Assembly (NCBI GenBank): GCA_035540495.1
Contig: DATLGL010000006.1
Coordinates: 1 to 41,888 of the forward strand
Source of the DNA: DASVEG01 sp035540495
Lineage (GTDB): Bacteria; Actinomycetota; Acidimicrobiia; Acidimicrobiales; CADCTF01
Length of the DNA stretch: 41,888 bases
Reading direction: 5' to 3'
Positions 22,701 to 29,803 of the stretch are shown in pieces. The translations under genes were made by a program, and so were the position numbers. Position 1 is the stretch's first letter, and each line of letters begins with the position of its first letter. A model generated the notes under the pieces. The model had not been told where the DNA came from. It saw only the letters and a program-made list of their open reading frames with translations, and did no database searches.

Positions 22701-22933
22701 ATCCGGCGAGGGTCGAGCCGCTCCTTCCACGGGAGGTCGCGCCAGCGTGGCCCCTGTGACACTGTGTCGGTCGCGAACGCCAGGGCGGCCTCGGCTTCAG
22801 GAAGGTCGCCAATCGGCTCGATCCCGTCGAGCTCGGCGAGGGCGCGAGCGGGGTCGCTCTCGATCTCGCGCCAGGGAGTCTGCTCGTCCGCCTGCGTCTT
22901 TCGGGGGCGGCGGGGTCGCTGCGTCGTTGCCAT
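19712..22933 (-). CDS. MFS transporter - LivF-like ATPase - LivG-like ATPase fusion
   Basis: One uninterrupted 1073-residue chain. Residues 1-80 are a charged cytoplasmic lead. Residues 82-480 form a complete 12-helix MFS transporter, with the TM2-TM3 loop GYLSDRKNRVRLALLG (141-156). Residues 513-750 are a LivF-like ATPase: Walker A GTNGAGKST (546-554), Q-loop region QVPGGRGIF, signature LSGGEQQ (648-654), Walker B LLMIDE (668-673). A basic linker (760-790) leads to a LivG-like ATPase (794-1045): Walker A GPNGAGKTS (827-835), signature LSTGSRR (944-950), Walker B VLILDEP (964-970). A basic tail follows. It starts 21 bases after the LivHM gene, so the two ATPases probably power that permease; what the MFS part does is open. 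Confidence 0.95.
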   Translation of the reverse strand: MATTQRPRRPRKTQADEQTPWREIESDPARALAELDGIEPIGDLPEAEAALAFATDTVSQGPRWRDLPWKERLDPRRITRPAAFYPLGVLFALNAVDELDRVAFTVLSPEIRRTFGLDLQGITTLVTALSLVNLLLELPIGYLSDRKNRVRLALLGASLWTFFTVLTGFAGLLVSLALLYVARIGSALAKNLGSTHRSLLSDYYPVETRARVFYFHNFANSVGQFTGPLIAGGIAMVFAWQVPFFVLAVPTIVCIALALRLEEPRRGVQERLHAGADESTAEIEEEPAGFAETFRVLAAGRSTRRIWWSLPFLAASLGGIQLMLANYYEEEFGLGPGARGLITSGSEVFQVLGLVAAAVVVQRLIAKDPGLVMKWIGVVSVGASICIFGIAVAPVLAVAVVFHVSFSVLQVVLLPGILAVFSLIIPPRMRAMGFASGSVFLFFGVLALPFIGRFGDARGIRAALIAFIPLYLIGAMLLASTRKTVGFDATRVAAMTRAHAEARQRRDQGDAQMLTIRGLDAGYDQTQILFNVDFDVSDGEIIALLGTNGAGKSTLLKAISGIVKPTGGVIVFDGRDITAADAIQSAQLGIAQVPGGRGIFPTLTVAENLRAAGWMYRKDKEYLDGAIERVIEIFPILKRRWDTPAGALSGGEQQMLSLSQAFIAKPKLLMIDELSLGLAPTIVEQLLDVVRAIHAQGTTIILVEQSVNVALRIAKRAVFMEKGEIRFYGPTEELLERPDVLRSVFLEGAHSGLEISAGGSGGRENGKAAAVRRTAAERRADRARRDALLENPVVLKAEGLTKRYGGVTAVNDVSFELHTDQVLGLIGPNGAGKTSIFDLLSGFSTLDDGRIVFDGQDVTAWPPYKRAAAGLGRSFQDARLWQSLTVRETLAASLAQKVEMKSPLAAAFGLPSVEDSERAVDGKVEELIALLGLGAFRDKFISELSTGSRRMVEIATLIANEPKVLILDEPSSGIAQKETEALGPVLKEVQRFTGCSILVIEHDMPLLASVADHVIGLELGAVIAFGTPDEVLNHPRVIESYLGTASFDEIGIGGNSPAPPTPRRTRRRRTNES

Positions 22934-22954
22934 GTCGTCAGCTCCGGTTCAAGA

Positions 22955-25159
22955 TCAGCGTGTCGTGGTGACGAGGTCGGCCTCTTCGGCCGTCGCGGTG
23001 ACGTCGGCGCCGCTCTCCTTGCCGCCTGCGAGTCCGGCGAGGGCCGTGTCGATGACGACCGGTGCGTCCTCGACTACCACCCGCTTGTCGGCGAGCAGGC
23101 TAGGGACGAGGATTCCCCGCCTGGAGGCGACCATCCGGAGGTAGGCGTCCCGCATTCGGTACATCAGACCGCCGAGGCCTTCGGGGAGGAAGATCAACAG
23201 AGCGAGGATGCCGACGCCACTCGCGAGCAGCGACCAGGCGGGCGGGAGGAAGAACTCCGCGGCGCGCACGTACACCGCACCGAGGAGGGCGCCCGGCAGT
23301 GACCCGAGGCCGCCGATGACCACCATCGAGAACAGCTGGATACTCACCGACGCGTCGAAGCTGTCGGTGTTCAAGCCATTCTGGGTGAGGACGTAAATGC
23401 CTCCTGCGAACCCGGCGAGAGCACCGGAGATCACGAACGCGAGCAGCTTCACCCTCGTCACGTTCATCGTGTTCGCCTCGGCCTGCACCTCGTTGTCTCG
23501 CACAGCAATGAGCACGCGCCCCGTGTGGCTGTGCCGCAGGTTTCGCACGATCCACAGCGTGAGGAGCAGCGCGGCCAGTGCGAAGTAATACAGCTGCGAG
23601 TTCTCCTGCAGCGAGATCCGATTCCACAGCACCGGTCGAGGTATCGACGACTCGATGAACCACGGCATGTACCGGTCTTCGAGGAAGAACGTTGCGGAGG
23701 TCACCGCGAACGCGAGTGTGGTCACCGCGAGGAACGGGCCACGGATCCGCAACGCGGGGAGGCCGATGACGAGGGCCACGAACGCGGCGACGATGACACC
23801 GCCGATGAGCGCGAGCGTGAAGTCGACCCCGTGCCGGCCGAAGAGTACCGACGTGGTGGCGGCGCCGAAGCCGACGAGCGCGAACTGCCCAAGCGAGATG
23901 TGGCCGGCCCAGCCGGTCAGGATCAACAGCGACGCGGCGATCATCGAGTAGACGAACACGAGCGTCATCGCGCCTTCCCGGCTCGGCGGGGCGTAGATGG
24001 GGAAGGTCAGCACAAAGGCGAGGATGCCGAGCTTGAGCATCCGGAACGGCCACTTCACCTCGGGGAGGTGGCGAAGTTCCGAGGGGATCGGCCGTACCTC
24101 CTTGATGGCCTTCCACGTCGAGATCCCGGTCTCGGCCACGCGGGAGAAGAACCCACGCTGGAGGAGGAGGGCGACGAGGATGACGACGACGAGCATGGCG
24201 TCGACGATGGTCGTGCGTGGCACCTGCCAGACAGCCGTCCGCTCGAAGACGCCGATCGCGATGGCGGCGATGACCGTACGCGGAAGGTTCTCCATCCGGC
24301 CGATGACGGAGGCGGCAAGGGTGCGGAGGAGGAGCGAGTTGCCCGCTCCGGACACCGTCAGGAACGAGGTGAAGCCGAGGATCGGGACCCGCAACATCAC
24401 CGCGGTTGCCGAGAGCACCGCTGCGATCGCCCACACGATCGTCGACAGCCGGGGAACGGGGATGCCAAGCAGGCTCGCCCGGTCGCCGTTCTCGGCCGCG
24501 GCGCGAATCACGACGCCGTAGTCGGTGTAGCGGAGGAACGCGGTCACCGCCAGCATGACCAGGGGAACGACGATCATCGCGACGATGTAGTTGCCGTCGA
24601 GTACCGCAGGCCGGATCGTGAATCGGAAGTCGAACGGCGTGGTGAACCGCCCGTCCGAGCGCCAGACGAGCGGGATGATGATCGCGAGGGCGGCGAGGAT
24701 CTGTGCGACGCCGATCGTCGCGACGGCGACGATGAGCCGGGGTGCTTGGCGGAACCGGCGGATCACCGCGACGTTGATTAGCGCACCGATGAGGCCCGCG
24801 ATCACCAAGCCGAGGCCGATCGCCAAGGGGTACGACATGCCGCGCAGCCGGAACGAGATCGCGAGCACACCGGCGACGGCGCCTATGTCGGCTTGGGCGA
24901 AGTTGATCACCCTGTTCGCCCGGTAGATGAGCACGAGGCCGATCGCGGTGAGGCCATAGAACGACCCCATCACCGCCCCCATCACGACGATGCCGGGCGG
25001 CATCCCCTTGGGTAGGAGGTTGTCCAGGATCACCCAGCCGACGAACAGCCCAACGATCACACCGACCGTCTTCAAGGCCGTCCGGGCGATCGTGTTCTCG
25101 GGTAGGCGGCCCCGCACCGCCTCGGCCGTGTCACTGATGCGATCGGCGATCGCGTGCAT
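22955..25159 (-). CDS. LivH-LivM fused ABC permease (HAAT family)
   Basis: A 734-residue membrane protein. Residues 53-340 are a LivH-type permease (GSFYGLTAIGLVLIYRANRV, NFAQADIGA, coupling helix RAAAENGDRASLLGIPVPRL); residues 375-670 are a LivM-type permease (GWAGHISLGQFALVGFGA at 416-433, LPALRIRGPFLAVTTLAFA, coupling segment VRDNEVQAEANTMNVTRVKL, and VIGGLGSLPGALLGAVY). A polar C-terminal tail of about 60 residues follows. LivH and LivM are normally separate subunits. ATG 25159 has GGGGGGAGACC upstream; a start at 25237 would add a polar, non-conserved extension. It imports a branched-chain-amino-acid-like or amide substrate in family members; the actual substrate is not shown by sequence. 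Confidence 0.95.
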   Translation of the reverse strand: MHAIADRISDTAEAVRGRLPENTIARTALKTVGVIVGLFVGWVILDNLLPKGMPPGIVVMGAVMGSFYGLTAIGLVLIYRANRVINFAQADIGAVAGVLAISFRLRGMSYPLAIGLGLVIAGLIGALINVAVIRRFRQAPRLIVAVATIGVAQILAALAIIIPLVWRSDGRFTTPFDFRFTIRPAVLDGNYIVAMIVVPLVMLAVTAFLRYTDYGVVIRAAAENGDRASLLGIPVPRLSTIVWAIAAVLSATAVMLRVPILGFTSFLTVSGAGNSLLLRTLAASVIGRMENLPRTVIAAIAIGVFERTAVWQVPRTTIVDAMLVVVILVALLLQRGFFSRVAETGISTWKAIKEVRPIPSELRHLPEVKWPFRMLKLGILAFVLTFPIYAPPSREGAMTLVFVYSMIAASLLILTGWAGHISLGQFALVGFGAATTSVLFGRHGVDFTLALIGGVIVAAFVALVIGLPALRIRGPFLAVTTLAFAVTSATFFLEDRYMPWFIESSIPRPVLWNRISLQENSQLYYFALAALLLTLWIVRNLRHSHTGRVLIAVRDNEVQAEANTMNVTRVKLLAFVISGALAGFAGGIYVLTQNGLNTDSFDASVSIQLFSMVVIGGLGSLPGALLGAVYVRAAEFFLPPAWSLLASGVGILALLIFLPEGLGGLMYRMRDAYLRMVASRRGILVPSLLADKRVVVEDAPVVIDTALAGLAGGKESGADVTATAEEADLVTTTR

Positions 25160-25215
25160 CGTCTGGTCTCCCCCCGGGTCTGCGTGTTGCTGGTCGTGCG
25201 GTGTGGTGCGGATGC

Positions 25216-25249
25216 TCGTGGTGGCCGGTGCGGCCACGGACCACCACGA
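25216..25249 (-). promoter_or_regulatory. Strong intergenic hairpin between binding-protein and permease genes
   Basis: TCGTGGTGG (25216-25224) pairs with CCACCACGA (25241-25249), and an overlapping inner stem GTGGCCG-GTG-CGGCCAC (25221-25237) is also perfect. Lying 19 bases after the binding-protein stop and 56 before the permease start, it could act as a partial terminator or 3' stabiliser giving more binding protein than permease, as known for other ABC operons. There is no T run. Confidence 0.6.
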
Positions 25250-25268
25250 CGGGTGCGGTTCTGGTGTG

Positions 25269-27203
25269 CTACCTCGGCGGGTAGATCGGCGGGTCCTCCG
25301 TCGGCCACTCGCCGTTGCGGAAGCGCTTGCCGCCGTAGGTTTCTTTATAGGTACCGGCGCAGGTGTCGGCGCTGTTGTAGTAAGGGTCGGCGTGCTTGGG
25401 GCAGGACGACTTGTTGCTGTCCTTGTTGTGCGTCGGGTTCACCCAGAAGACCTCGCGTGCGTCGTCGACGGCGGTGTGGTCACCGGCGCCCGCCGTGCCA
25501 TCCGGGGCATCGAGGAACGACGTGTAGCCGGCCGGGTACGTCGGCGCACCACCTGGCGGCAGCGTCATCGCGCCCTGCGCGACCGTCTGGGGCGTGAGGT
25601 TGGGGCCAGCCGCCTGGAGCATGCTGAACAGGCGGACGAGGAGGAAGTAGTCGCCCGAGGTCCCCTCGGGGATCGTCTTGCCCGTGGCGATCTTGTAGAC
25701 CCTCCCGGGCTCGCTGGTCGGGCCGATGAGCTTGTCGGCGGAGCCGAGCTGGCTCGGGCCGAACAGGTGGCCGTGGACCTGGACCTGGTCGTAGAGGCGG
25801 GCCGCGTTGTCGATGTCGGTCAGGCCGGTGCCGATCGTCATCCACTCCGGACGCCAGTTCTGCTTGGTCGCCGCCTCCGTCAGCACGATCGCGGAGATGG
25901 CGTCGCAGGCGAGGATCACCGTGGTGACGCCGTTCGCCGCGAACTGCACGGTGGCAGCCGCCGCCTGGTCGGGGAAGCGGCTCACGTCGAGCTGGTAGTT
26001 GTACCGCTCGCCCATGTCCTTGACCCCGTACTTCTCACGGAGGTTCTTCTCGGTGAGGTTCGTGCAGTGCTGGTAGCCGTCGTTGTCGGGAACGTAAGTG
26101 CCGAACTTCCGCGTGCGGGACTGCAGGAGAGGATCTCCGGCCCACTTTGCCGGCTTGTTGATGAGACGCTTGCCGAGATACTCAGCGAGCTGGATCGAGA
26201 TTCGTTCGCACTCCATGACACCGCCCCACAGGTAGGGGTGGTACTTGCGGAACCACGACTCGGGGTAATAGGCGCCGGCGTCGAACACCATCATCTGGCG
26301 CTCGGCGGCGCACTCGCTGAACGGCGAGCTGGCCGCCGCGACGGCGAAGGCCTTGATCTCCTTCGCGATCTTGTCGGCGTCGAGGCATGCGCCTTCCTTG
26401 CCCTTCGACTGCGCCTCGTTGGTCGAGTTGCCATGCTCCGACTCGTACACCGTCCACTTGACCTGGCGGCCGTAGAGCTCGAAGGCCTTGTTGAAGAACT
26501 TCACGAACTCGTTGCGAACCTGGTCGGTCACCTCTGCGGAGGCACCACCGGCCTGCTCGACCACCGCCTGGACCGCGCGGGAGTTCGCCGACTCCGGGAA
26601 CTTCCTGCGGACGATGACTATCTCCTTGTCGGTGACGCCGCGGTACGTGGGGCCGCCGTTCGGTCCGTCGTAGACGTTCTGGCACGGAGCCGCGTAAGAC
26701 GACTCCGGAACTTGGTTGACGCCCGGCCCGCAGTCGAGGCCGAGGCGTGTCTTGCCGGTGAAGCGCTGGATGGCCTCTCGCACCTGGGCAGCCGTCAACG
26801 GCGCACTGGCGCCAGTCGCGGCCGCTCCTGCGGCGGCGCGACCTGTGCGGGCGGCTCCGCCTGCCCCGCCGGCGGCAGTACCGGTGCCTGCGCCGACGAC
26901 GCTGTCGCTCGTCGAACCAAGCTCGTCACCACTAAGGCTTTCGCCGGTCGCGGACGTGTCGACGTCGCCGGGGCCTGCGACCGGACCCGCTACACCTTCG
27001 GTGGCGGTGAGCGAGCCGTCGTTGTCGCCGCCGCCAGGACGGATCGAAGGGAAGAGAGCGAGGGTTACGACCCACACCATCGTGAACACGTAGAACGGCA
27101 TGTAGCGCCGGAGGTGGAGCGCCGTCTTCAGCGACCGCCTCAAGAACGGATCCTCGAGCCGTGCCGCGAGTTCCCGCTCACGGCTCAGATCTCCAGTGCT
27201 CAC
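25269..27203 (-). CDS. Membrane-anchored ABC substrate-binding protein (LivK-like)
   Basis: A 644-residue protein with a cytoplasmic N-terminus (ERELAARLEDPFLRRSLK), the anchor HLRRYMPFYVFTMVWVVTLA (about residues 30-53), an Ala/Gly/Ser/Thr-rich linker (about 58-135) and a periplasmic-binding fold of the branched-chain type (GVTDKEIVIVRRKFPESANS, QMMVFDAGAYYPESWFRKYH, ANGVTTVILACDAISAIVLT, WRPEWMTIGTGLTDIDNAAR). The C-terminus carries several cysteines (SSCPKHADPYYNSADTCAGT). Actinobacterial binding proteins are usually lipoproteins with a lipobox; none is seen. The start GTG 27203 lies behind a run of six Gs; 27239 is an alternative. It feeds the LivHM permease downstream. Confidence 0.9.
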   Translation of the reverse strand: MSTGDLSRERELAARLEDPFLRRSLKTALHLRRYMPFYVFTMVWVVTLALFPSIRPGGGDNDGSLTATEGVAGPVAGPGDVDTSATGESLSGDELGSTSDSVVGAGTGTAAGGAGGAARTGRAAAGAAATGASAPLTAAQVREAIQRFTGKTRLGLDCGPGVNQVPESSYAAPCQNVYDGPNGGPTYRGVTDKEIVIVRRKFPESANSRAVQAVVEQAGGASAEVTDQVRNEFVKFFNKAFELYGRQVKWTVYESEHGNSTNEAQSKGKEGACLDADKIAKEIKAFAVAAASSPFSECAAERQMMVFDAGAYYPESWFRKYHPYLWGGVMECERISIQLAEYLGKRLINKPAKWAGDPLLQSRTRKFGTYVPDNDGYQHCTNLTEKNLREKYGVKDMGERYNYQLDVSRFPDQAAAATVQFAANGVTTVILACDAISAIVLTEAATKQNWRPEWMTIGTGLTDIDNAARLYDQVQVHGHLFGPSQLGSADKLIGPTSEPGRVYKIATGKTIPEGTSGDYFLLVRLFSMLQAAGPNLTPQTVAQGAMTLPPGGAPTYPAGYTSFLDAPDGTAGAGDHTAVDDAREVFWVNPTHNKDSNKSSCPKHADPYYNSADTCAGTYKETYGGKRFRNGEWPTEDPPIYPPR

Positions 27204-27269
27204 GACGTACCCCCCGGTGCGCAATGTGACGGACGTCACGAATGTCGTGCGAGCGAAGTTTGTCCCTAC

Positions 27270-27285
27270 TTGACCCGGCGGTCAA
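27270..27285. promoter_or_regulatory. Perfect palindrome TTGACC-CGGC-GGTCAA in divergent control region
   Basis: A 6+4+6 inverted repeat in the 270 bases between the binding-protein gene (minus) and the 27474 gene (plus). Its TTGACC can also serve as a minus-strand -35 box, with CAAACT 17 bases on as a weak -10, so a bound repressor would block the importer operon. A second repeat, GTGAC-GGAC-GTCAC, lies at 27226-27239. Confidence 0.55.
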
Positions 27286-27473
27286 TCTCGCCGGTAACTA
27301 GGAATTCGGCACGCGTTGACACGTTCCCTCCAGCGTGCGGCGATTTCGTGCGACGCCCGTCACATTCGCCGCACGCGATGCGCACTGGGCGCGGCCGCAG
27401 AAGGAGTCGTCGGCCCAGACGGCGAACTTCGCCACAGCCGAACTCTGAAGCCTGCGGCTGGGGGGCCACCACC

Positions 27474-28481
27474 GTGCGACTGGTACGAGACAACAGCACC
27501 GATCCGCGAGTGATGCGAGACCTTGAGCGCCTTGCAGGCGAACCGGTGGGCGACGCGGTGGCTCATAGTGAAGGCGGCAGCGACGTCGTCGAGGTGCCCG
27601 CGCCCGTCGCGGTCGACCGCGCTGTCGGCGCGGTGATCATCGACGACGGCTTCGTGCGGGTGGTGATGCGCACGTCGGTCCACCTCCGCCGATACCTGCC
27701 GTACTACGGCGCTGCCGCCCTGTGGGCCTTCCTGATGCTCGCCATGGCACCACGAGGCGGGGATGATCCGGCGCAGTTCGCCGGTGCAAACTACCGAGGC
27801 AGCGGTGTTCCAGCAGGGCGGGTCAGCCAGACGACGGGCGCGGCTCCGACCATCCCTCCGAGCTTTGACGCCATGGCCGCCACACCTGGCCCGAGCGCGT
27901 TCTCCTACTTCGACGACGAAGCCTTCGCCGGGGACGCCTCCGCCCCGTCTGAGGCGCCGGCCTTCGCAACAGCGGATTCGCTCCCGAGTGAGTTCCCGGC
28001 CGCGCCCTACGAATCGCACGCGACGGCTGAGCCGCTCCGCATCGTGAAGGCCGGCTACTCCAGCCGCACCGGCGGGACGCCCCTAGAACAGGAGCCACCG
28101 GAGGGTGGGCTGCCGGTGGTCAACGCCGGCAGCGAAACGATCAAGCGGAGCTTCATTGCGCTCGCAGGCCACGAGACGGTGCTCCGCCTGCGACTCGTCG
28201 ACCACCCGTCGAACGTGGGCGCAGCGCAGGCGATCGTCCGCGCCTGCCCGATCTCGGTCGACGAATGGCAGGCGGCGCGGGGTGCGACGTTCGCCAATGA
28301 GCCTCGTTGGTCGAGCGACCCCTGCGCTCGCGGCGAGCGGTTAGACGATGGCGTCTGGACGTTCGACCTCTCCCAATTCGGGGACCCTGAGACGTGGCGC
28401 GGCTTCACGCTCACCCCCGGACCCGGCGCACCGTTCAACCTCACCTTCTCGACGACCACGATCTCGACGACCAGCACCTAG
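27474..28481 (+). CDS. Exported beta-rich protein with an anchor like that of the binding protein
   Basis: A 335-residue protein starting at GTG 27474 behind a GGGGGG run. A cytoplasmic lead (MRDLERLAGEPVGDAVAHSE) is followed by VHLRRYLPYYGAAALWAFLM (about residues 68-90), closely matching the binding protein's anchor in sequence and placing. A polar Ala/Pro/Ser linker then leads to a beta-sandwich-like domain (KRSFIALAGHETVLRLRLVD, AQAIVRACPISVDEW, SSDPCARGERLDDGVWTFDL, FTLTPGPGAPFNLTFSTT) with a cysteine pair. It is transcribed away from the importer operon from the shared control region. Probable extracytoplasmic partner of the importer; function unknown. The upstream open frame to 24990 is antisense and not coding. 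Confidence 0.8.
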   Translation: MRLVRDNSTDPRVMRDLERLAGEPVGDAVAHSEGGSDVVEVPAPVAVDRAVGAVIIDDGFVRVVMRTSVHLRRYLPYYGAAALWAFLMLAMAPRGGDDPAQFAGANYRGSGVPAGRVSQTTGAAPTIPPSFDAMAATPGPSAFSYFDDEAFAGDASAPSEAPAFATADSLPSEFPAAPYESHATAEPLRIVKAGYSSRTGGTPLEQEPPEGGLPVVNAGSETIKRSFIALAGHETVLRLRLVDHPSNVGAAQAIVRACPISVDEWQAARGATFANEPRWSSDPCARGERLDDGVWTFDLSQFGDPETWRGFTLTPGPGAPFNLTFSTTTISTTST

Positions 28482-28514
28482 CGACGGTCGGCCCGGCAAC
28501 CGCCTCGGCACAGC

Positions 28515-29744
28515 TCAGCTGCTGCGTGGACGCAGGCCGGTGCCTTCAGGTAGCCGCCGCACGTTCCGCGCCGCCTGCAGGAGCTTGTCAATCGAGATCG
28601 TTCCCCGGACGCGAACCTGGGGAGCGCCGTCAACGGCTGCGCCGCCGATCTCGTTCATGCGGACACCGATCGAGGTGGTCGTTGCCTGCAGCTCCCCGAT
28701 CGATCGATCCCCGCCGGGGGTGACCTGTTCGAGCGCGCCCTGCTCGAGGAGGAGCACGTCGCGGCCGTTAATCCATACGTCGACGAGGCGCGCGCGATCG
28801 TCATTGCCGACGGGCTCTGCGCCTCGTCGCGGCGGGGTCACCGAGTACCGCCCCTTGAGCTGGAATCCCTGCGGCGGCTTGGGCAGCTCCCACGAGGGGC
28901 CGAGGGGCGACGACGACGCTTCGACCTCTACCAACGAGCCACCGCCTTGGTGGGGTGACAGCGGCGTCGACGGGTCGACCAGGTCGGTGTCGCCGAGCGC
29001 GGCCCGCTCGTCGTCCACCTCGACTGCAAGTCGACGTCGGAGCACCTTACCGTCAGTCACCCACAGCTCCTCGAGGAGCAAGCCACGCCGATCTATGCAG
29101 AGGTCGGCGTAGTCGGCGCGATCACCGTCCCACGCCGTTACGGCTGTTCCGGTGATCGGCTCCGCTGCTCGATGCACACGGCATGCACGGGCCCCGACTC
29201 GCCGCCACTCCCGCATGTCGATCACGCCTTCGCCGACGAGCTCCGTAAGGGCGACGTCGAACCGGAAGTCGCCTCCTGCGAGATCCGGAGGGACGTCGAG
29301 GGCCATGGCACCTTCCCCCTGCGCAGGGATTGCCAGTCGTCCGAAACGTGTCAGCTGGCGCGACGTCGTCTCCTTGCCGGGCGGGGAGCCGGTCTTGCGT
29401 TCGAGAACGCTGTCGAACGGCCGGCGAACGCGTAGGTCTTCCGTCGTCGTGACCGCGGTCCCGCCCGCGTAGTCGTCGACGCGGTAGACGATGCGGTACT
29501 CGTCGGGAGGGCGGATCTCGAGATCGCCCTGCGGCTTGATCGCAGTCGAGCCTGTGCGAGGTATCGCCGGGTCGGGCCGACCGCCAGAGCCCGGGGGGGC
29601 GGACGGAGCGTCACGGGCGACGGCCGAGATCGTGACGACGGCGATCGTGGTGCCGATGGCCGCGACGAGCCCGAGGAGCAGCCGTTGGCGTCGCAAGGCT
29701 GTCCGCCGCGCCTCCGCTCGCCGTTGCCCTCGGTTCGATCCCAC
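28515..29744 (-). CDS. Membrane-anchored extracytoplasmic protein B (paralogue of 18473-19681)
   Basis: A 409-residue protein starting at GTG: basic N-terminus, one membrane helix (LLLGLVAAIGTTIAVVTISA, about residues 22-42), then an outside domain. Shared with protein A in the same order: YRIVYRVDDYAGGTAVTTTE, LRVRRPFDSVLERKTG, a RRVGARACRVHRA / ADLCIDRRGLLLEELWV cysteine pair, RRRLAVEVDD, VDVWINGRDVLLLEQGALEQ, and IGVRMNEIGG near the end. The two paralogues bracket the importer locus. It converges on the 27474 gene and is divergent from aconitase, 59 bases away. Function unknown; the extracellular domain shape recalls outer-surface lipoprotein carriers, but I cannot assign a family. Confidence 0.82.
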   Translation of the reverse strand: MGSNRGQRRAEARRTALRRQRLLLGLVAAIGTTIAVVTISAVARDAPSAPPGSGGRPDPAIPRTGSTAIKPQGDLEIRPPDEYRIVYRVDDYAGGTAVTTTEDLRVRRPFDSVLERKTGSPPGKETTSRQLTRFGRLAIPAQGEGAMALDVPPDLAGGDFRFDVALTELVGEGVIDMREWRRVGARACRVHRAAEPITGTAVTAWDGDRADYADLCIDRRGLLLEELWVTDGKVLRRRLAVEVDDERAALGDTDLVDPSTPLSPHQGGGSLVEVEASSSPLGPSWELPKPPQGFQLKGRYSVTPPRRGAEPVGNDDRARLVDVWINGRDVLLLEQGALEQVTPGGDRSIGELQATTTSIGVRMNEIGGAAVDGAPQVRVRGTISIDKLLQAARNVRRLPEGTGLRPRSS

Positions 29745-29803
29745 GCGCGGAGCGTAGGCTTCGGCCGACCGCGGCCTCCGCCAGCTAGGGGCAGAATGCC
29801 GGT

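Noticed and set aside
24990..27473. Very long plus-strand open frame through the permease and binding-protein genes
   Set aside because: It is antisense to two well-supported genes and is arginine/valine/glycine-rich; only the part from GTG 27474 on is a real gene.
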